From K189A clade bacterium (GTDB taxonomy: Bacteria > Pseudomonadota > Gammaproteobacteria > Pseudomonadales > Azotimanducaceae): a DNA stretch of 64,000 bases. This document shows, piece by piece, positions 51,205 through 60,781 of the stretch; position 1 is the stretch's first letter, and each line of letters begins with the position of its first letter. Both the position numbers and the translations under genes were made by a program. Below the pieces are notes generated by a model, which worked only from the letters and a program-made list of their open reading frames with translations, ran no database searches and was not told where the DNA came from. The stretch covers positions 1 to 64,000 of the forward strand of contig CABZTD010000001.1 in the NCBI GenBank assembly GCA_902528515.1. The letters run 5' to 3'.

Positions 51205-52155
51205 GTGTTTAGCCTACGGCGCAATCTACCAAACGATCCCATACCGAAGACCTTAGTCGTCCTCGCGTTAACTGCACTCGTTATGGTTGGCAATCCGGCC
51301 ATTGCCCTGATGGTTGGAATGACAATTTCGCTCTTTCTCAATCGTGCGCCAGTTGCCAACGGGTCAACCTACGGTAAACACTTGCTGCAAACCGCTATTG
51401 TGTTGCTTGGGCTAAAGCTTAACGCGACAGAGCTACTCGATATCAGCAGCACCTATGCAATGCCCGTTGCCACGTTCGTTTGCATAACTCTAATAGTTGG
51501 TTTGCTGTCTGGCTGGCTTGCGCATAGCGATCGCACCACAAACGCTTTAATTTCTTCGGGCACGGCAATTTGCGGTGGGACAACGATTGCGACTTTGTCA
51601 CCAATCCTTGCCGCCCGCCCCGAGCAAACCGGCGCAGCATTGTGCGTCGTGTTTCTGCTGAACGCGATTGCGTTGATGACCTTCCCCACCATCGGCGCTT
51701 GGTTAAACCTAAGCCAGCAGCAATTTGGCGTTTGGGCTGCGTTAGCCATACACGACACCAGTTCTGTCGTCGCAGCGGCCCAGATGTACGGAACGGAGGC
51801 TGCAGAAATCGCTACAACAATAAAAATGGGCCGAACCCTATGGCTTATCCCCTTGATGATCGTAGCGAGCCTCGTAGTAGGAACCCAGCAATCAAAGATA
51901 CGAATTCCAAATTTCATTTTCGTCTTCATTACCGCATCAGTAATGGGGTCTTGGATCGGTTTCTCCAGCAGCGCTTTGACTGCTATCGGTCACGTTGTAG
52001 CCTCGCTTTTGGTGGTCGCGCTATTTTTCGTTGGTACGGAAATCACCCGAGAGACCTTAAAAAGTCTGGCGTTTACCTCTGTGGCGCATGGAGTCGTGCT
52101 CTGGCTTTTGGTGATTCTGGCCGTACTTTGGGGCGTCACCCTATGGGTCCCTTAA
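51205..52155 (+). CDS. YeiH-family putative sulfate exporter
   Basis: Inner-membrane protein of 316 aa with about nine to ten hydrophobic segments. The family pattern is clear: LQTAIVLLGLKLNATELLDI, ISSGTAICGGTTIATLSPIL (the conserved GxAICGxxAI-type segment) and LAIHDTSSVVAAAQMYGTEA with its histidine-aspartate pair. The family is annotated as sulfate exporter from limited evidence, notably taurine-degrading bacteria that must release sulfur. The start is GTG at 51205. It is preceded by a regulator-like gene and lies near an SsuD-like monooxygenase. Confidence 0.85.
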   Translation: MFSLRRNLPNDPIPKTLVVLALTALVMVGNPAIALMVGMTISLFLNRAPVANGSTYGKHLLQTAIVLLGLKLNATELLDISSTYAMPVATFVCITLIVGLLSGWLAHSDRTTNALISSGTAICGGTTIATLSPILAARPEQTGAALCVVFLLNAIALMTFPTIGAWLNLSQQQFGVWAALAIHDTSSVVAAAQMYGTEAAEIATTIKMGRTLWLIPLMIVASLVVGTQQSKIRIPNFIFVFITASVMGSWIGFSSSALTAIGHVVASLLVVALFFVGTEITRETLKSLAFTSVAHGVVLWLLVILAVLWGVTLWVP

Positions 52156-52819
52156 CGAGCTTTGGCATGGGTACATGAGGTTTATCCTGCGGTAGGAGTC
52201 CTTAATCCTCGTAGTGGCTCCAACCTCGCCTATCGTTGCATAAGCATAGCTAAAAATGATATTTCCGGGCTCTCTAACGAGTACGTATAGTTTCTACGTG
52301 AACTTTCGAAAGCTTAAAATCGACGCGCTAGGAATAGTGAGCATCGCTCTGTTCTTTGTGTATATTGCGGTAGGCGTTGCTCAGTGAGCGGCAGCGTCCC
52401 TCCATTTTTAGCCGAGCAGCGGCCATAGATTAGCGGTGATTTTTTAAAGAGGGCCCCCGCGTCCAGCTAACTATCAACCCCTAAAATTGTTAGCCTAAGC
52501 AAACAAAGAGGTCTGTTCGCGACGCAAATGCTTTAGCAGATCCGGGGCTAACGTCGCGTGCTTGCTTCTTCCCGCGCTACGGGCCAGGTTCATGCTTCGT
52601 AGCTTAAGCTTGCTTACGCAGCAAGAGATCTCAGTCCTTAAACAACCTTATGAACTTATTTTTCTAAATCTGCCATAAGCCCTATTAGACGATAACGTTA
52701 GAGCTTGGCCGAATTTATGCGATGCAGTAGGAAATTCGTTTAATTTGGATGAAAACCAGGACAATTTTTGGTGTGCTGCTAGCCGTTATTTTAAGGCTTT
52801 AACTCGTCGAGGTTGATCA
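52156..52819. other. Spacer with possible very small membrane protein
   Basis: About 660 bp with no normal gene. A 29-codon plus-strand frame at 52298-52387 is listed separately. The remainder shows no repeat or clear promoter. Confidence 0.45.
52298..52387 (+). CDS. Possible 29-aa single-helix membrane peptide
   Basis: From a GTG the frame reads MNFRKLKIDALGIVSIALFF and ends VYIAVGVAQ. A basic N-terminus and one hydrophobic helix fit a tiny membrane protein. No Shine-Dalgarno sequence is convincing, so it may be chance. Confidence 0.3.
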   Translation: MNFRKLKIDALGIVSIALFFVYIAVGVAQ

Positions 52820-53863
52820 ATGCACATCGCTTTGTTAATCGCGCTACTCGCGCTGCCTACAGGATTCGCAGATGCCGAAGTGAGCAATGTGTTTCAATCC
52901 GGTGAGCCCGCTCGTGCGACAGAAATCAATCAAAACTTCGATGATCTTGAAGCCGCTATAGACAAAATACCGGCGGGGCCTGCGGGAAAAGTCGGGCCTG
53001 TTGGCCCAATGGGCGCGACTGGTCCTCAAGGTCTGCGCGGAGAAATCGGGCCCGCTGGACCTGCCGGTCCGATCGGAGCTATTGGGCCTCAAGGCGTGCA
53101 AGGGGAAATCGGACCGGCTGGACCCACTGGCCCGATTGGGGATACTGGTCCTCAAGGCCCTCGAGGGGACATCGGTCCTGCTGGACCTGCCGGTCCGACT
53201 GGAGCGCAGGGGCCGCAGGGACCTACTGGCACTCAAGGACCGGTAGGGTTGACGGGTCCTGCTGGAGCTGACGGTGTTAATCCTCTTGGGAACCTAAGCT
53301 GCACCCAAGACCAGTTAATTCAATGGAATGCGGCCGCTTCTCCCCCTGCATGGGTGTGCGCCGATATGCCCGGCGGCGATGAATATTCCGGAAGGGTGTG
53401 GGTATATCAAGGCGACGTCGTCGGTCTAGCAGTTGGTACAGACAAATTATTCGTCAAACTTGGATCTAAAGTTTACGACGTCGGCGTCATTTCATCGTAC
53501 GAAAATATCGGCCTATTCCTCAACAGCGCGGTGTATTACGAAACGAATAATTGCACTGGAAGCGCTTTTTTGGCTCCGAATCTCTCATCGCAAAAATATC
53601 CATATGTTAGTACCGCGAGATTAGGGTACAACGGCGGCTCTCCCTCTTGGTTCGTAAGAAATGTTTCGATACAAAACACAACGTCGGTTAATCTCAGGTC
53701 CCAATCAAATTTCAGTACCGTCAGTGGTTTAAGTTGCGGCGCCTACGTTACTACGAGGAATATGTATCGCGCGACCAGCATCGGTGCTCCACCGAGTGGG
53801 TGGTCAAACGGCGCTGCGAGCGGTCAAGGCACCATTTCCGACTGGAGTATGGAATTCCGCTGA
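52820..53863 (+). CDS. Exported collagen-like repeat protein, 347 aa
   Basis: A signal peptide ([20 protein letters not shown]) is followed by a short helical segment ([19 protein letters not shown]), then about 34 uninterrupted Gly-X-Y triplets ([20 protein letters not shown] and similar) at about 54-155, then a C-terminal domain of about 190 residues with four cysteines and many aromatic and serine residues. The triplets form a collagen-like triple helix, probably with the preceding helix as trimer starter. Such bacterial proteins often lie at the cell surface or on exosporia; here its place and role are unknown. Proline is abundant at X, so translation would draw on EF-P only weakly as PP pairs are rare. 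Confidence 0.85.
   Translation: MHIALLIALLALPTGFADAEVSNVFQSGEPARATEINQNFDDLEAAIDKIPAGPAGKVGPVGPMGATGPQGLRGEIGPAGPAGPIGAIGPQGVQGEIGPAGPTGPIGDTGPQGPRGDIGPAGPAGPTGAQGPQGPTGTQGPVGLTGPAGADGVNPLGNLSCTQDQLIQWNAAASPPAWVCADMPGGDEYSGRVWVYQGDVVGLAVGTDKLFVKLGSKVYDVGVISSYENIGLFLNSAVYYETNNCTGSAFLAPNLSSQKYPYVSTARLGYNGGSPSWFVRNVSIQNTTSVNLRSQSNFSTVSGLSCGAYVTTRNMYRATSIGAPPSGWSNGAASGQGTISDWSMEFR
53012..53200 (+). repeat. 63-bp tandem repeat, three copies, in collagen-like gene
   Basis: Three diverged 63-bp units encode 21-residue blocks beginning [28 protein letters not shown] and [14 protein letters not shown]; a partial fourth begins GAQGPQGPT. The third bases differ often, so the copies are old. Confidence 0.7.
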
Positions 53864-54211
53864 TCTGTCTCGTAGCACCAGACTGTTTTTCATATTTTAT
53901 TTCCCGAGCGCGGTAAATGTTTGGGAACCTCCCAATACTGAATTGGTTTGAAAACAGAGCAACGAACCGTCGAGGCCGCTATATCAAGGAAACCGCGAGC
54001 TATGCTTTCCAATTAGAGGCTAATCTTTTCTGCTGGCCACAACCTTTTGGCCCCTCGATTCGCAAATATTTCTGTCCATGCCCATATCTTGGTTGAAAGG
54101 GAGTACAGCCAGCTGCCCCAGAATAAACAAAAAGACCACTTCGTAGCTCTTGAAAATGAATATAACGTGTTGGAATGTTTGGTTCCGTAGTCATTGGAGT
54201 GAGAGGAATTT
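53864..54211. other. Spacer without recognised features
   Basis: About 350 bp between the collagen-like gene and the NTF2-like gene. The minus-strand 64- and 77-aa ORFs are unlike proteins. Nothing else was seen. Confidence 0.45.
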
Positions 54212-54589
54212 ATGTCAGCGACCGAAGGCATTAACGAAACCAACAAACTTTTTATGGATGCTTTTTCAGCTGGAGATGCGGAAAAAGTTGCTGGGTTCTA
54301 TACCGCTAACTGTCGTTTTTTACCTGACAACAGCGATCCCGTTGATGGCAGAGCTAATGTACAAGGACTTCTTCAATCAATGATGGATAGAGGAGTGTCC
54401 TCAGTCGAGCTCATAACTTGGGAAGTTGAGGACTGCGGAGACACTGCTGTTGAAGTTGGCCGAGTTGTAATGCGCGGCGATGACGATGAGATCGTTGATG
54501 ACGGAAAATTTATCGTCATTTGGAAGAAGGAAAGCGACGGCTGGAGGTTACACAGAGATATTGTTAACTCGAATCTCCCTAGCCCTTAA
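54212..54589 (+). CDS. NTF2/SnoaL-like domain protein
   Basis: A 125-aa protein of the DUF4440/SnoaL-like cone-barrel type: INETNKLFMDAFSAGDAEKV, AGFYTANCRFLPDNSDPVDG, RANVQGLLQSMMDRGV and the closing GKFIVIWKKESDGWRLHRDI are the normal order of this fold. Members are small hydrolases, isomerases or simply binding proteins, so no activity can be assigned. GTGAGAGGAATTT precedes the ATG. It lies 155 bp before the molybdenum hydroxylase genes but need not be linked. Confidence 0.82.
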   Translation: MSATEGINETNKLFMDAFSAGDAEKVAGFYTANCRFLPDNSDPVDGRANVQGLLQSMMDRGVSSVELITWEVEDCGDTAVEVGRVVMRGDDDEIVDDGKFIVIWKKESDGWRLHRDIVNSNLPSP

Positions 54590-54743
54590 AGTTTTTCGGA
54601 TTTCTCGGTTCGATTCACAGGGCGTGGAAGCCATCGGTCGCTACCCCAGGCAGACGAGGCTTTTTCAAGATTTAATGCTAACGTCACCCCTCATGCGTTA
54701 GCGAAGCGGTTTGGCGCGAGAAAAAGACACAAGGAAGATCACT

Positions 54744-55256
54744 ATGATTACCTTCCGTTTAAACGGTACCGAACAGAATTTGGATGTGGATCCCAGCATG
54801 CCGTTGCTGTGGGCCATCCGCGAAAATTTAGGCCTCACGGGTACAAAGTTTGGCTGTGGCCAGGCTCAGTGCGGTGCCTGCACGGTTCACTTAAATGGCG
54901 CAGCGATCCGGTCCTGTGTGACGCCGGTAGCTGCCGCACAGGGATCTGAGGTCACAACCATTGAAGGTCTGGCTTCTCCAGAAGGTGAGCTGCACCCGCT
55001 GCAGCAGGCATGGATCGACGAGCAGGCACCACAGTGTGGCTATTGTCAGTCCGGCCAAATCATGTCGGCGGCAGCCCTGCTGGCAACAAATCCAAATCCA
55101 GACGATGCGGCCATTGATGCAGCGATGTCAGGCAACATCTGTCGTTGTGGCATGTACCAGCGCATTCGCAAGTCGATTAAGCGTGCAGCAGGTTCTAAGG
55201 CTGTGGTCGGCGTTTTCGAACCTCAAGCAGAAACCGAGGAGTTGAATCATGTCTGA
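54744..55256 (+). CDS. iorA: [2Fe-2S] subunit of a molybdenum hydroxylase (IorA type)
   Basis: Small electron-transfer subunit of 170 aa. The plant-type cluster is in [20 protein letters not shown] with a last cysteine in IRSCVTPV; the second cluster is in [20 protein letters not shown] and [19 protein letters not shown]. Two-subunit relatives include isoquinoline 1-oxidoreductase and aldehyde dehydrogenases of the same group. The track start at 54711 is a TTG; the ATG at 54744 ([14 protein letters not shown]) with AAGGAAGATCACT before it is preferred. It overlaps the large subunit by 8 bp. Confidence 0.92.
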   Translation: MITFRLNGTEQNLDVDPSMPLLWAIRENLGLTGTKFGCGQAQCGACTVHLNGAAIRSCVTPVAAAQGSEVTTIEGLASPEGELHPLQQAWIDEQAPQCGYCQSGQIMSAAALLATNPNPDDAAIDAAMSGNICRCGMYQRIRKSIKRAAGSKAVVGVFEPQAETEELNHV

Positions 55257-57531
55257 GAAAGCACAAGAGGATACAGAGGCGAGCACAAAGCAGTTTGCCT
55301 TGGGTAAGTGGACGCGACGAGGATTCATTTCCGCTGGCGCTCTAGCTGGCGGTGGTCTGATCGTCGGTGTTGCGCTGCGTCGTGGTGATCGTCGTGATCA
55401 AGTGGCAGAACTGGTGGCCGATGACAGTGACACGCTGTTGAATATGTGGGTGAAGATCGACGAAGCCGGGAAAATCACCGCCATCGTACCGCACAGTGAA
55501 ATGGGTCAGGGCGCGCAAACGGTGCTGACTCAAATGCTGGCCGATGAAATGGATGCCAACTGGGCAGATGTGTGTTTTGTCGAAGCACCTGCCGAAGACG
55601 AATACGCCAATGGACCCTTAGGCAAGGGATATCTGCTGGCGGGTGCCGAGATACCTGCCGCGTTGATGGCAACAGTAGACGGCGCCATGCACCAGGCCGC
55701 AAAAGCACTGGTACAACAGATTACCGGCGGCAGCTTGAGTATTCGAGCCACCGGTATTGCTGGTATGCGCGTAGCGGGCGCTGCAGCCCGAGACATGATG
55801 GTCAAGGCTGCGGCGGGTACCTGGCAGGTCCCCGAATCGGAATTGACCGCATCAAAAAGTATGGTAATGCATCAGGCATCCAATCGGGTGGCGAGCTACG
55901 CCGAGTTGGCCAGCGCCGCGGCAAAATTTGAACCGTCGAATAAGCCGACTCTGAAGAAACCCGAGCAATTCACGCTGATGGGCACAGACCTGCCGCGACA
56001 CGATATTCCGTCCAAGGTTACCGGCGAAGCAATGTTTGGAGTAGATGCTCAGGTCCCCGGCATGCACTACGCGGCTATTCGACAGGCACCGGTATTTGGT
56101 GCCAAAGTGAAATCCTTTGATGCCGGGGACGCCAAGGCGCAGCCAGGTGTGACCCATGTGGTCGATCTGGGTGACGCCATCGCGGTAGTGGCCACCGGTT
56201 ACTGGGCCGCTGAGCGAGCGGTTCAGGCCGTAGACATTCAATGGACCGCAACCGAAAACGACGCGGTAAGCAGCGAATCGATTACGAAGCAGTTCCGAAC
56301 GGATTTAGCTAAGGCCCACTCAGAAGGAACCAGTAGTGCCGATGTTGATTACGGGGACATTAGCGGAGCCTTTGCTGCAGCGTCGCAGGTCGTCGAAGCG
56401 ACATACGAAGTGCCTTTCTTGGCCCACGCCTGTATGGAGCCGATGAATGCAACAGCACGCTTTGCCAACGGCCAGTGCGAAGTTTGGACAGGCACCCAAA
56501 ACCCGCTGGGTGCGCGCCATGAGGTGGCGGCTGCGCTGGAGCTGGATCTGGCGGACGTTGCCTTACATCAACATTTCATGGGCGGTGGTTTTGGTAGGCG
56601 ATCGAAGCATGATGCGTCGATTCAGGCAGCTCGTATCGCTCGTGACACCGGTGTGCCAGTGAAACTGATTTGGTCTCGTGCAGAAGACACCCAGCACGAC
56701 TTTTACCGACCCAGCGTGGCATCGCAGTTCCGAGCCGCTCTAGACAGCGATGGTCAACTTCTCGCGTGGGATAACATCTATCACGAGAAGCATGAGCCCG
56801 CTGAAGCGCCTTTGATTCCCTACAACGTGGCAGTCCAGCATATCCACTACACCGACAGCTCGACACACGTGCCCTTTGGGGCTTGGCGAAGTGTTGACCA
56901 TTCGCAGCACGGATTCTTCACCGAAGCTTTCTTTGATGAGGTCGCTGAGGCCGCGAACAAGGACCCTTACTTGCTGCGGCGAGAATTGCTTGCGGACAAG
57001 CCTCGACACCGCAAGCTGCTGGATCTTGCGGCTGAAAAAGCAGGCTGGGAGCTGCCTGTTGGAGAAGGTCGAGGTCGTGGTATCTCCTTACAGGAATCCT
57101 TCGGTACCCTGGTCGCTCAAGTAGTTGAAGTCACGGTAGATCAGGGAGATGTGTCTGTGGATCGGGTGGTTCTGGCTGTCGATCCGGGCTTTGCTGTGTC
57201 TCCAGACGGTCTCACCGCTCAGATGGAGTCCGGTGTGATCTACGGTCTTAGTGCCGCCATGTATGGTGAGATCAATATCGAAAAAGGTCGCGTATCTCAA
57301 AGCGCCTTCGCGGATTATCCCGTGGTTCGGATGCATGATGCACCCACGATTGAAACTCACATTGTGAACAGTGGGGAGGCGTGGGGTGGTGCCGGAGAAC
57401 CGGGCACGCCGGGCATCGCACCAGCTCTGGCTAATGCGATATATCAGGCAACAGGCACTCGTGTGCGACAGTTGCCGGTATCGCGCTATGACCTCACCTA
57501 TCGGGTCAGCGAGCCGGAAGAGCTGATTTAG
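55249..57531 (+). CDS. iorB: Molybdopterin-binding subunit of a molybdenum hydroxylase (IorB type)
   Basis: Large catalytic subunit of 760 aa. A twin-arginine signal ([18 protein letters not shown]) near residue 24 indicates export with its cofactor, as in periplasmic relatives. Motifs for the cofactor include [40 protein letters not shown], and the catalytic glutamate region [20 protein letters not shown] near the end. It oxidises a substrate by water-derived hydroxylation (an N-heterocycle or aldehyde); the electrons go via IorA. No FAD subunit is present, consistent with the IorAB pattern. A cytochrome partner is not seen. Confidence 0.92.
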   Translation: MSEKAQEDTEASTKQFALGKWTRRGFISAGALAGGGLIVGVALRRGDRRDQVAELVADDSDTLLNMWVKIDEAGKITAIVPHSEMGQGAQTVLTQMLADEMDANWADVCFVEAPAEDEYANGPLGKGYLLAGAEIPAALMATVDGAMHQAAKALVQQITGGSLSIRATGIAGMRVAGAAARDMMVKAAAGTWQVPESELTASKSMVMHQASNRVASYAELASAAAKFEPSNKPTLKKPEQFTLMGTDLPRHDIPSKVTGEAMFGVDAQVPGMHYAAIRQAPVFGAKVKSFDAGDAKAQPGVTHVVDLGDAIAVVATGYWAAERAVQAVDIQWTATENDAVSSESITKQFRTDLAKAHSEGTSSADVDYGDISGAFAAASQVVEATYEVPFLAHACMEPMNATARFANGQCEVWTGTQNPLGARHEVAAALELDLADVALHQHFMGGGFGRRSKHDASIQAARIARDTGVPVKLIWSRAEDTQHDFYRPSVASQFRAALDSDGQLLAWDNIYHEKHEPAEAPLIPYNVAVQHIHYTDSSTHVPFGAWRSVDHSQHGFFTEAFFDEVAEAANKDPYLLRRELLADKPRHRKLLDLAAEKAGWELPVGEGRGRGISLQESFGTLVAQVVEVTVDQGDVSVDRVVLAVDPGFAVSPDGLTAQMESGVIYGLSAAMYGEINIEKGRVSQSAFADYPVVRMHDAPTIETHIVNSGEAWGGAGEPGTPGIAPALANAIYQATGTRVRQLPVSRYDLTYRVSEPEELI

Positions 57532-57752
57532 GCTGCGGGCCTGATGTGCGAAAAAGCCAGGGGGCTACCGACTCTCGTAAAAGCTTCATATTTTTTGGGT
57601 GTGGGTGGCTAGGGACCCACTCAACGCGGTTATTTCGCTAAGAATTTTAGTTTCAACCAAAAAGATATTGGGTACGAGAGCAGAAACTTTTTCACCAAGG
57701 CATAAGATTGTACACCTATGTAATTGATTTATGTTGATTTATTAGAGATAGG

Positions 57753-57842
57753 TGGCGGAGAGAGAGGGATTCGAACCCTCGAAGGCTTTTACACCTTACA
57801 CGCTTTCCAAGCGTGCGCGATCGACCACTCTGCCACCTCTCC
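57753..57842 (-). tRNA. tRNA-Ser(GGA)
   Basis: 90 nt on the minus strand with encoded CCA. The acceptor is GGAGAGG/TCTCTCC, the anticodon stem CACGC/GCGTG closes the loop TTGGAAA with anticodon GGA, a long variable arm follows as in class II tRNAs, and the T arm is CGAGGGTTCGAATCCCTC. It lies 10 bp downstream of the SRP RNA gene on the same strand. Confidence 0.95.
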
Positions 57843-57852
57843 GCGAGATGGT

Positions 57853-57962
57853 GGCAACCCACCCAGCCTTATCCAAAGCCCGACGCCGCTGTTACCGTTG
57901 CTCCCTTCCGGGCCTGGCGGGGTTCACAACACGTCGCCTTCAGGGGACCAAGATGGGTCGCC
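57853..57962 (-). ncRNA. ffs: Bacterial small SRP RNA (4.5S RNA)
   Basis: On the minus strand, the conserved domain IV loops are visible in GCCAGGCCCGGAAGGGAGCA followed by ACGGTAAC, as in E. coli ffs (CAGGTCCGGAAGGAAGCAG). The ends GGCGACCCA and TGGGTTGCC pair to close the hairpin, giving about 110 nt. It guides signal-sequence proteins to the membrane with Ffh and FtsY. The ORF track covers it only with false frames. The ends are set from pairing and are approximate. Confidence 0.9.
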
Positions 57963-58122
57963 ATTGGGGGGCGAAATGCTAAAGGAAAAGGTCGATAATT
58001 CCTACCGGCGCCTACGGTGTGGGGTGTCTGAGCACCTCTTTCGAGTCCGGCCGCTACCACCACACTTGCAGCAAAGCGATTACGTGCGTAAAAGCGCGGC
58101 ATACGAATGCGTTGGGTTTACT

Positions 58123-58845
58123 ATGCGTGACGATCATCGCCCCTATCGCCTGAAAGTAATTCAGGGAAAGTTAGAGGCAGCTTGGGTACACCACTTTATT
58201 AAGCCTCAGCTGGAGTCGCTTGGGCATCATTCCATGATCATGAAACCGTGGAATCTTAAACTCCATGGTCGGGGAATCGCTTTTGGCACATCTATTCATG
58301 TAATTACCTCTGCAGATCGCACCGTACGACTAACCACCTGGTCTATGAATGAGCATCAAGGTCACATCGAAATTGATGATGCAGTTTTAATCTGCCCTGG
58401 CGTGCGCATCGACTCGGCCTGCCGAGTCAGCATCGGAGAAAGCACCATGCTGGCCGCTGGCGCTTACATCACGGACGCGGACTGGCACGACGTTTATGAC
58501 CGCACTCAGCCCATTGGTCAGACCGCCCCGGTGATACTAGAGCGCAACGTTTGGATCGGTGATGGGGCCATTGTTTGTAAGGGCGTAACGATTGGCGAAA
58601 ACAGTGTGATCGGCGCTGGCTCAGTCGTGACCAAGGATATTCCTGCTAACGTAATCGCGGCTGGCAATCCAGCCAAACCAATCAAGCCACTCGACCCCAA
58701 CCTACTAGTTACAACTCGTCAAGATATGCTGGGTAACGGCATCGCCGTGACAAAGCAAATGGACACATTGGAGCGTTGGCTAAGGCAAAACAATACCTGG
58801 TGGCGTTGGTTTCGCAGCAAAATCGCACCACGGCCGGAAGACTAA
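58123..58845 (+). CDS. Left-handed beta-helix acetyltransferase (maltose/galactoside O-acetyltransferase-like)
   Basis: Hexapeptide-repeat acyltransferase of 240 aa. Repeats are visible as IEIDDAVLICPGVRIDSACR, VSIGESTMLAAGAYITDADW and VWIGDGAIVCKGVTIGENSV; AAGNPAKPIKPLDPN is the usual end. The histidine in TDADWHDVYDRTQPIG would be catalytic with acetyl-CoA. The ORF track starts at 57724 through the tRNA and SRP RNA genes on the other strand, which is not credible; the ATG at 58123 (MRDDHRPYRLKVIQGKLE) is used, and a GTG at 58084 is possible. Acceptor unknown; surface sugar acetylation is the likely role. Confidence 0.87.
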   Translation: MRDDHRPYRLKVIQGKLEAAWVHHFIKPQLESLGHHSMIMKPWNLKLHGRGIAFGTSIHVITSADRTVRLTTWSMNEHQGHIEIDDAVLICPGVRIDSACRVSIGESTMLAAGAYITDADWHDVYDRTQPIGQTAPVILERNVWIGDGAIVCKGVTIGENSVIGAGSVVTKDIPANVIAAGNPAKPIKPLDPNLLVTTRQDMLGNGIAVTKQMDTLERWLRQNNTWWRWFRSKIAPRPED

Positions 58846-58876
58846 TCAGTCCACACTGACTTAGCCATTGGCCTCG

Positions 58877-59668
58877 CTATTGCCTAGCTAGCCTCGACAC
58901 ATCCATGGGCTGGGGTTCGCTAGATCGCGTGGGACTAATATCCAGACCGCCCCGGCGCAAAAATCGGCCGCTAACGGACAGTTTTTCGGGTTGGCATCGC
59001 TCCCAAATGTCTGCGTAGATTCGTTCGACCGTGGTTTCGTGAAAAGCCTGGTGCTGTCGATAGGAAATCAAGTACTTCAACAACCCAGCCTGATCGATCG
59101 CCGCACCGCTGTAGCTGACAATTACTGATGCCCAATCAGGCTGTGCTGTTACCGGGCACAGGCTACGAAACAGGTGGGAAGTCAGCACCTGTGTGACCGG
59201 TGTTTCTTTAGCTCCTTGAGTTGCAGCCGGCACCAACAAGTCTGGATTGCGCTGGTAGTCTGTAATTTCAACGTCCAACTCATCTAAGCACTCGCCAGTC
59301 AGTTCGCTAACGCCAAGGCTTGGCTCAGCCAATGCCAAAAGATCTACAACAACTGCCCCGCTAAAGGCCTGGCTCAAATCCTCTGCCAATCGATCGCGTA
59401 CCTTCGATTTGGATTCAAACCGAGTTTGTGCATAGCCATTGAGGTAGAGCTTCATGGACTTGCTCTCAACAATATGGCTCGACTCCACAGCAACGGTTAG
59501 GCGCAGTACCGCAACCTCGGGCTTACCTCTTTCGTTAAGCCAAGAAAACTCGTATCCAGTCCAGAAATCCTGCCCAGCTGAGTAAATCCGGCCAACACGT
59601 TGGTATTGTTTCGTCACCGTCTCTAGCTCATAAATATCAAGTCGCACTCGAATGGCTGGGCCACTCAA
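58877..59668 (-). CDS. queF: 7-cyano-7-deazaguanine reductase QueF (long type)
   Basis: NADPH-dependent nitrile reductase of queuosine synthesis: it turns preQ0 into preQ1. The NADPH motif is ESKSMKLYLNGYAQTRF, and the catalytic cysteine and aspartate are in SHLFRSLCPVTAQPDWASV; the ending GRFLRRGGLDISPTRSSEPQ is standard. The product is at most 263 aa, about 20 residues shorter at the N-terminus than E. coli QueF. The frame opens just before the track's TTG at 59668 and is preceded by a stop, so the true start (TTG 59668 or GTG 59647) is doubtful. It is divergent from the aldolase gene. Confidence 0.92.
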   Translation of the reverse strand: MSGPAIRVRLDIYELETVTKQYQRVGRIYSAGQDFWTGYEFSWLNERGKPEVAVLRLTVAVESSHIVESKSMKLYLNGYAQTRFESKSKVRDRLAEDLSQAFSGAVVVDLLALAEPSLGVSELTGECLDELDVEITDYQRNPDLLVPAATQGAKETPVTQVLTSHLFRSLCPVTAQPDWASVIVSYSGAAIDQAGLLKYLISYRQHQAFHETTVERIYADIWERCQPEKLSVSGRFLRRGGLDISPTRSSEPQPMDVSRLARQ

Positions 59669-59766
59669 GTGTCATCATCGGATCGCAGGCCGCTACGATC
59701 AGCGGCGCGTTTACGATCAACGCGCATCTGCTCACCGCAGGCAAGGACCCAGGGGCATGAAATAGC

Positions 59767-60405
59767 ATGACGAGCGTACTTAACGAATATCTTAACGACC
59801 TACCCCTAATCGCAATCTTACGCGGCATAACGCCAGAGGATTGCGAGGCTGTGACGGAAGCTTTGTTTGCGGCAGGATTTCGCATGGTTGAGGTGCCGCT
59901 TAATTCGCCGCAAGCACTGCGGAGTATCGAGCGCATCGCGCATCAATTTGGCGATGTCATACTCGTTGGCGCAGGGACCGTGCTTGCGCCGGAACAGGTG
60001 CATCAGGTACGTGAAAAGGGCGGTCGTTTGATTGTCGCTCCCAATACTAATCTCCCCGTAATTCAGGCAGGTGTCGAAGCCGAGATGGTCACAATTCCTG
60101 GGGCAGCGACACCAACGGAGGCCTTCGCCGGCATTCAAGCCGGCGCCAGCGGGGTTAAAGTATTCCCTGCCGAGGCAATCGGTCCGCAGGTTTTAGCCAG
60201 CTGGCGTGCCGTGATTCCCGACACGGCACCTCTGCTTCCAGTTGGCGGTATCGACAGCCATAACATGTCGGATTATTGGCAGGCCGGCGCAGCAGGTTTT
60301 GGTATAGGGGGCGCGCTGTATAAGCTCGGTAAAAGCCTGGGAGACATTAGTGCCAGTGCAACAAAACTGGTTTGGTCAGCCACGTCTCTCACCAAGACCA
60401 TGTAA
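59767..60405 (+). CDS. dgoA: 2-dehydro-3-deoxy-6-phosphogalactonate/gluconate aldolase
   Basis: Class I aldolase of the KDPG/KDPGal family, 212 aa. LIAILRGITPEDCEAVTEAL carries the catalytic glutamate region; VEVPLNSPQALRSIERIA and GAGTVLAPEQVHQVREKGG follow, and the Schiff-base lysine is in GASGVKVFPAEAIGPQ. The PLNSPQ segment and the FPAEAIGPQ loop are much nearer to DgoA (galactonate) than to Eda. It cleaves the sugar acid phosphate to pyruvate and glyceraldehyde-3-phosphate. No dgoK or dgoD gene is in reach, so the pathway is not complete here. Confidence 0.88.
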   Translation: MTSVLNEYLNDLPLIAILRGITPEDCEAVTEALFAAGFRMVEVPLNSPQALRSIERIAHQFGDVILVGAGTVLAPEQVHQVREKGGRLIVAPNTNLPVIQAGVEAEMVTIPGAATPTEAFAGIQAGASGVKVFPAEAIGPQVLASWRAVIPDTAPLLPVGGIDSHNMSDYWQAGAAGFGIGGALYKLGKSLGDISASATKLVWSATSLTKTM

Positions 60406-60781
60406 GAGAAAACAGGGTGCTTTAAGCCTCAGCCAGAGGCAATTAGCCCCGCAGGGGCGAGCAAAAAACGCCATCGATTTGGACTAGAGATTAAAAGTTA
60501 TCGTTGCTGTCAAACGCCCATAGGGTTCGTCAAAATATCGGGAAGTAGTATAGCTATAAGCCATTTCGACAACCTAGTTTGATATTTTTTTGATATTCTT
60601 ACCCGGGCAATTACCTGAAAGCGACCCTGCACCCTCGATGAGGGCCAGCACGCTGCTCGTCTATGACCTACGGTCTCCATTAGGCTAACGTTTTTCCGAA
60701 GCTCAGCAGCTCGTCGTGCTAATCCATCCCAGCTGTGCGATATTTTACGTGCTGGGCTGAGGTTCCTGCCGCGGTTGAAAA
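60406..60781. other. Convergent intergenic region
   Basis: About 375 bp between the aldolase and the phosphorylase ends. A small hairpin GCCCC-GCA-GGGGC lies at about 60444-60456 but lacks a T-tract in either direction. The minus-strand 98-aa ORF (60510-60806) is not protein-like and overlaps the next gene. Confidence 0.45.

Noticed and set aside
53012-53224. CRISPR-like or satellite repeat
   Set aside because: The 63-bp period encodes Gly-X-Y triplets in frame; it is a coding repeat. No CRISPR array was seen anywhere.
53864-54211. Minus-strand 64- and 77-aa ORFs near 54.0-54.25 kb
   Set aside because: They overlap each other in different frames, have no ribosome site and a composition unlike proteins.
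57724-58122. Long N-terminal extension of the acetyltransferase ORF
   Set aside because: It reads through tRNA-Ser(GGA) and the SRP RNA on the other strand; the hexapeptide protein begins normally at 58123.
60444-60456. Terminator hairpin GCCCCGCAGGGGC
   Set aside because: The stem is only 5 bp and neither side has a T-tract.
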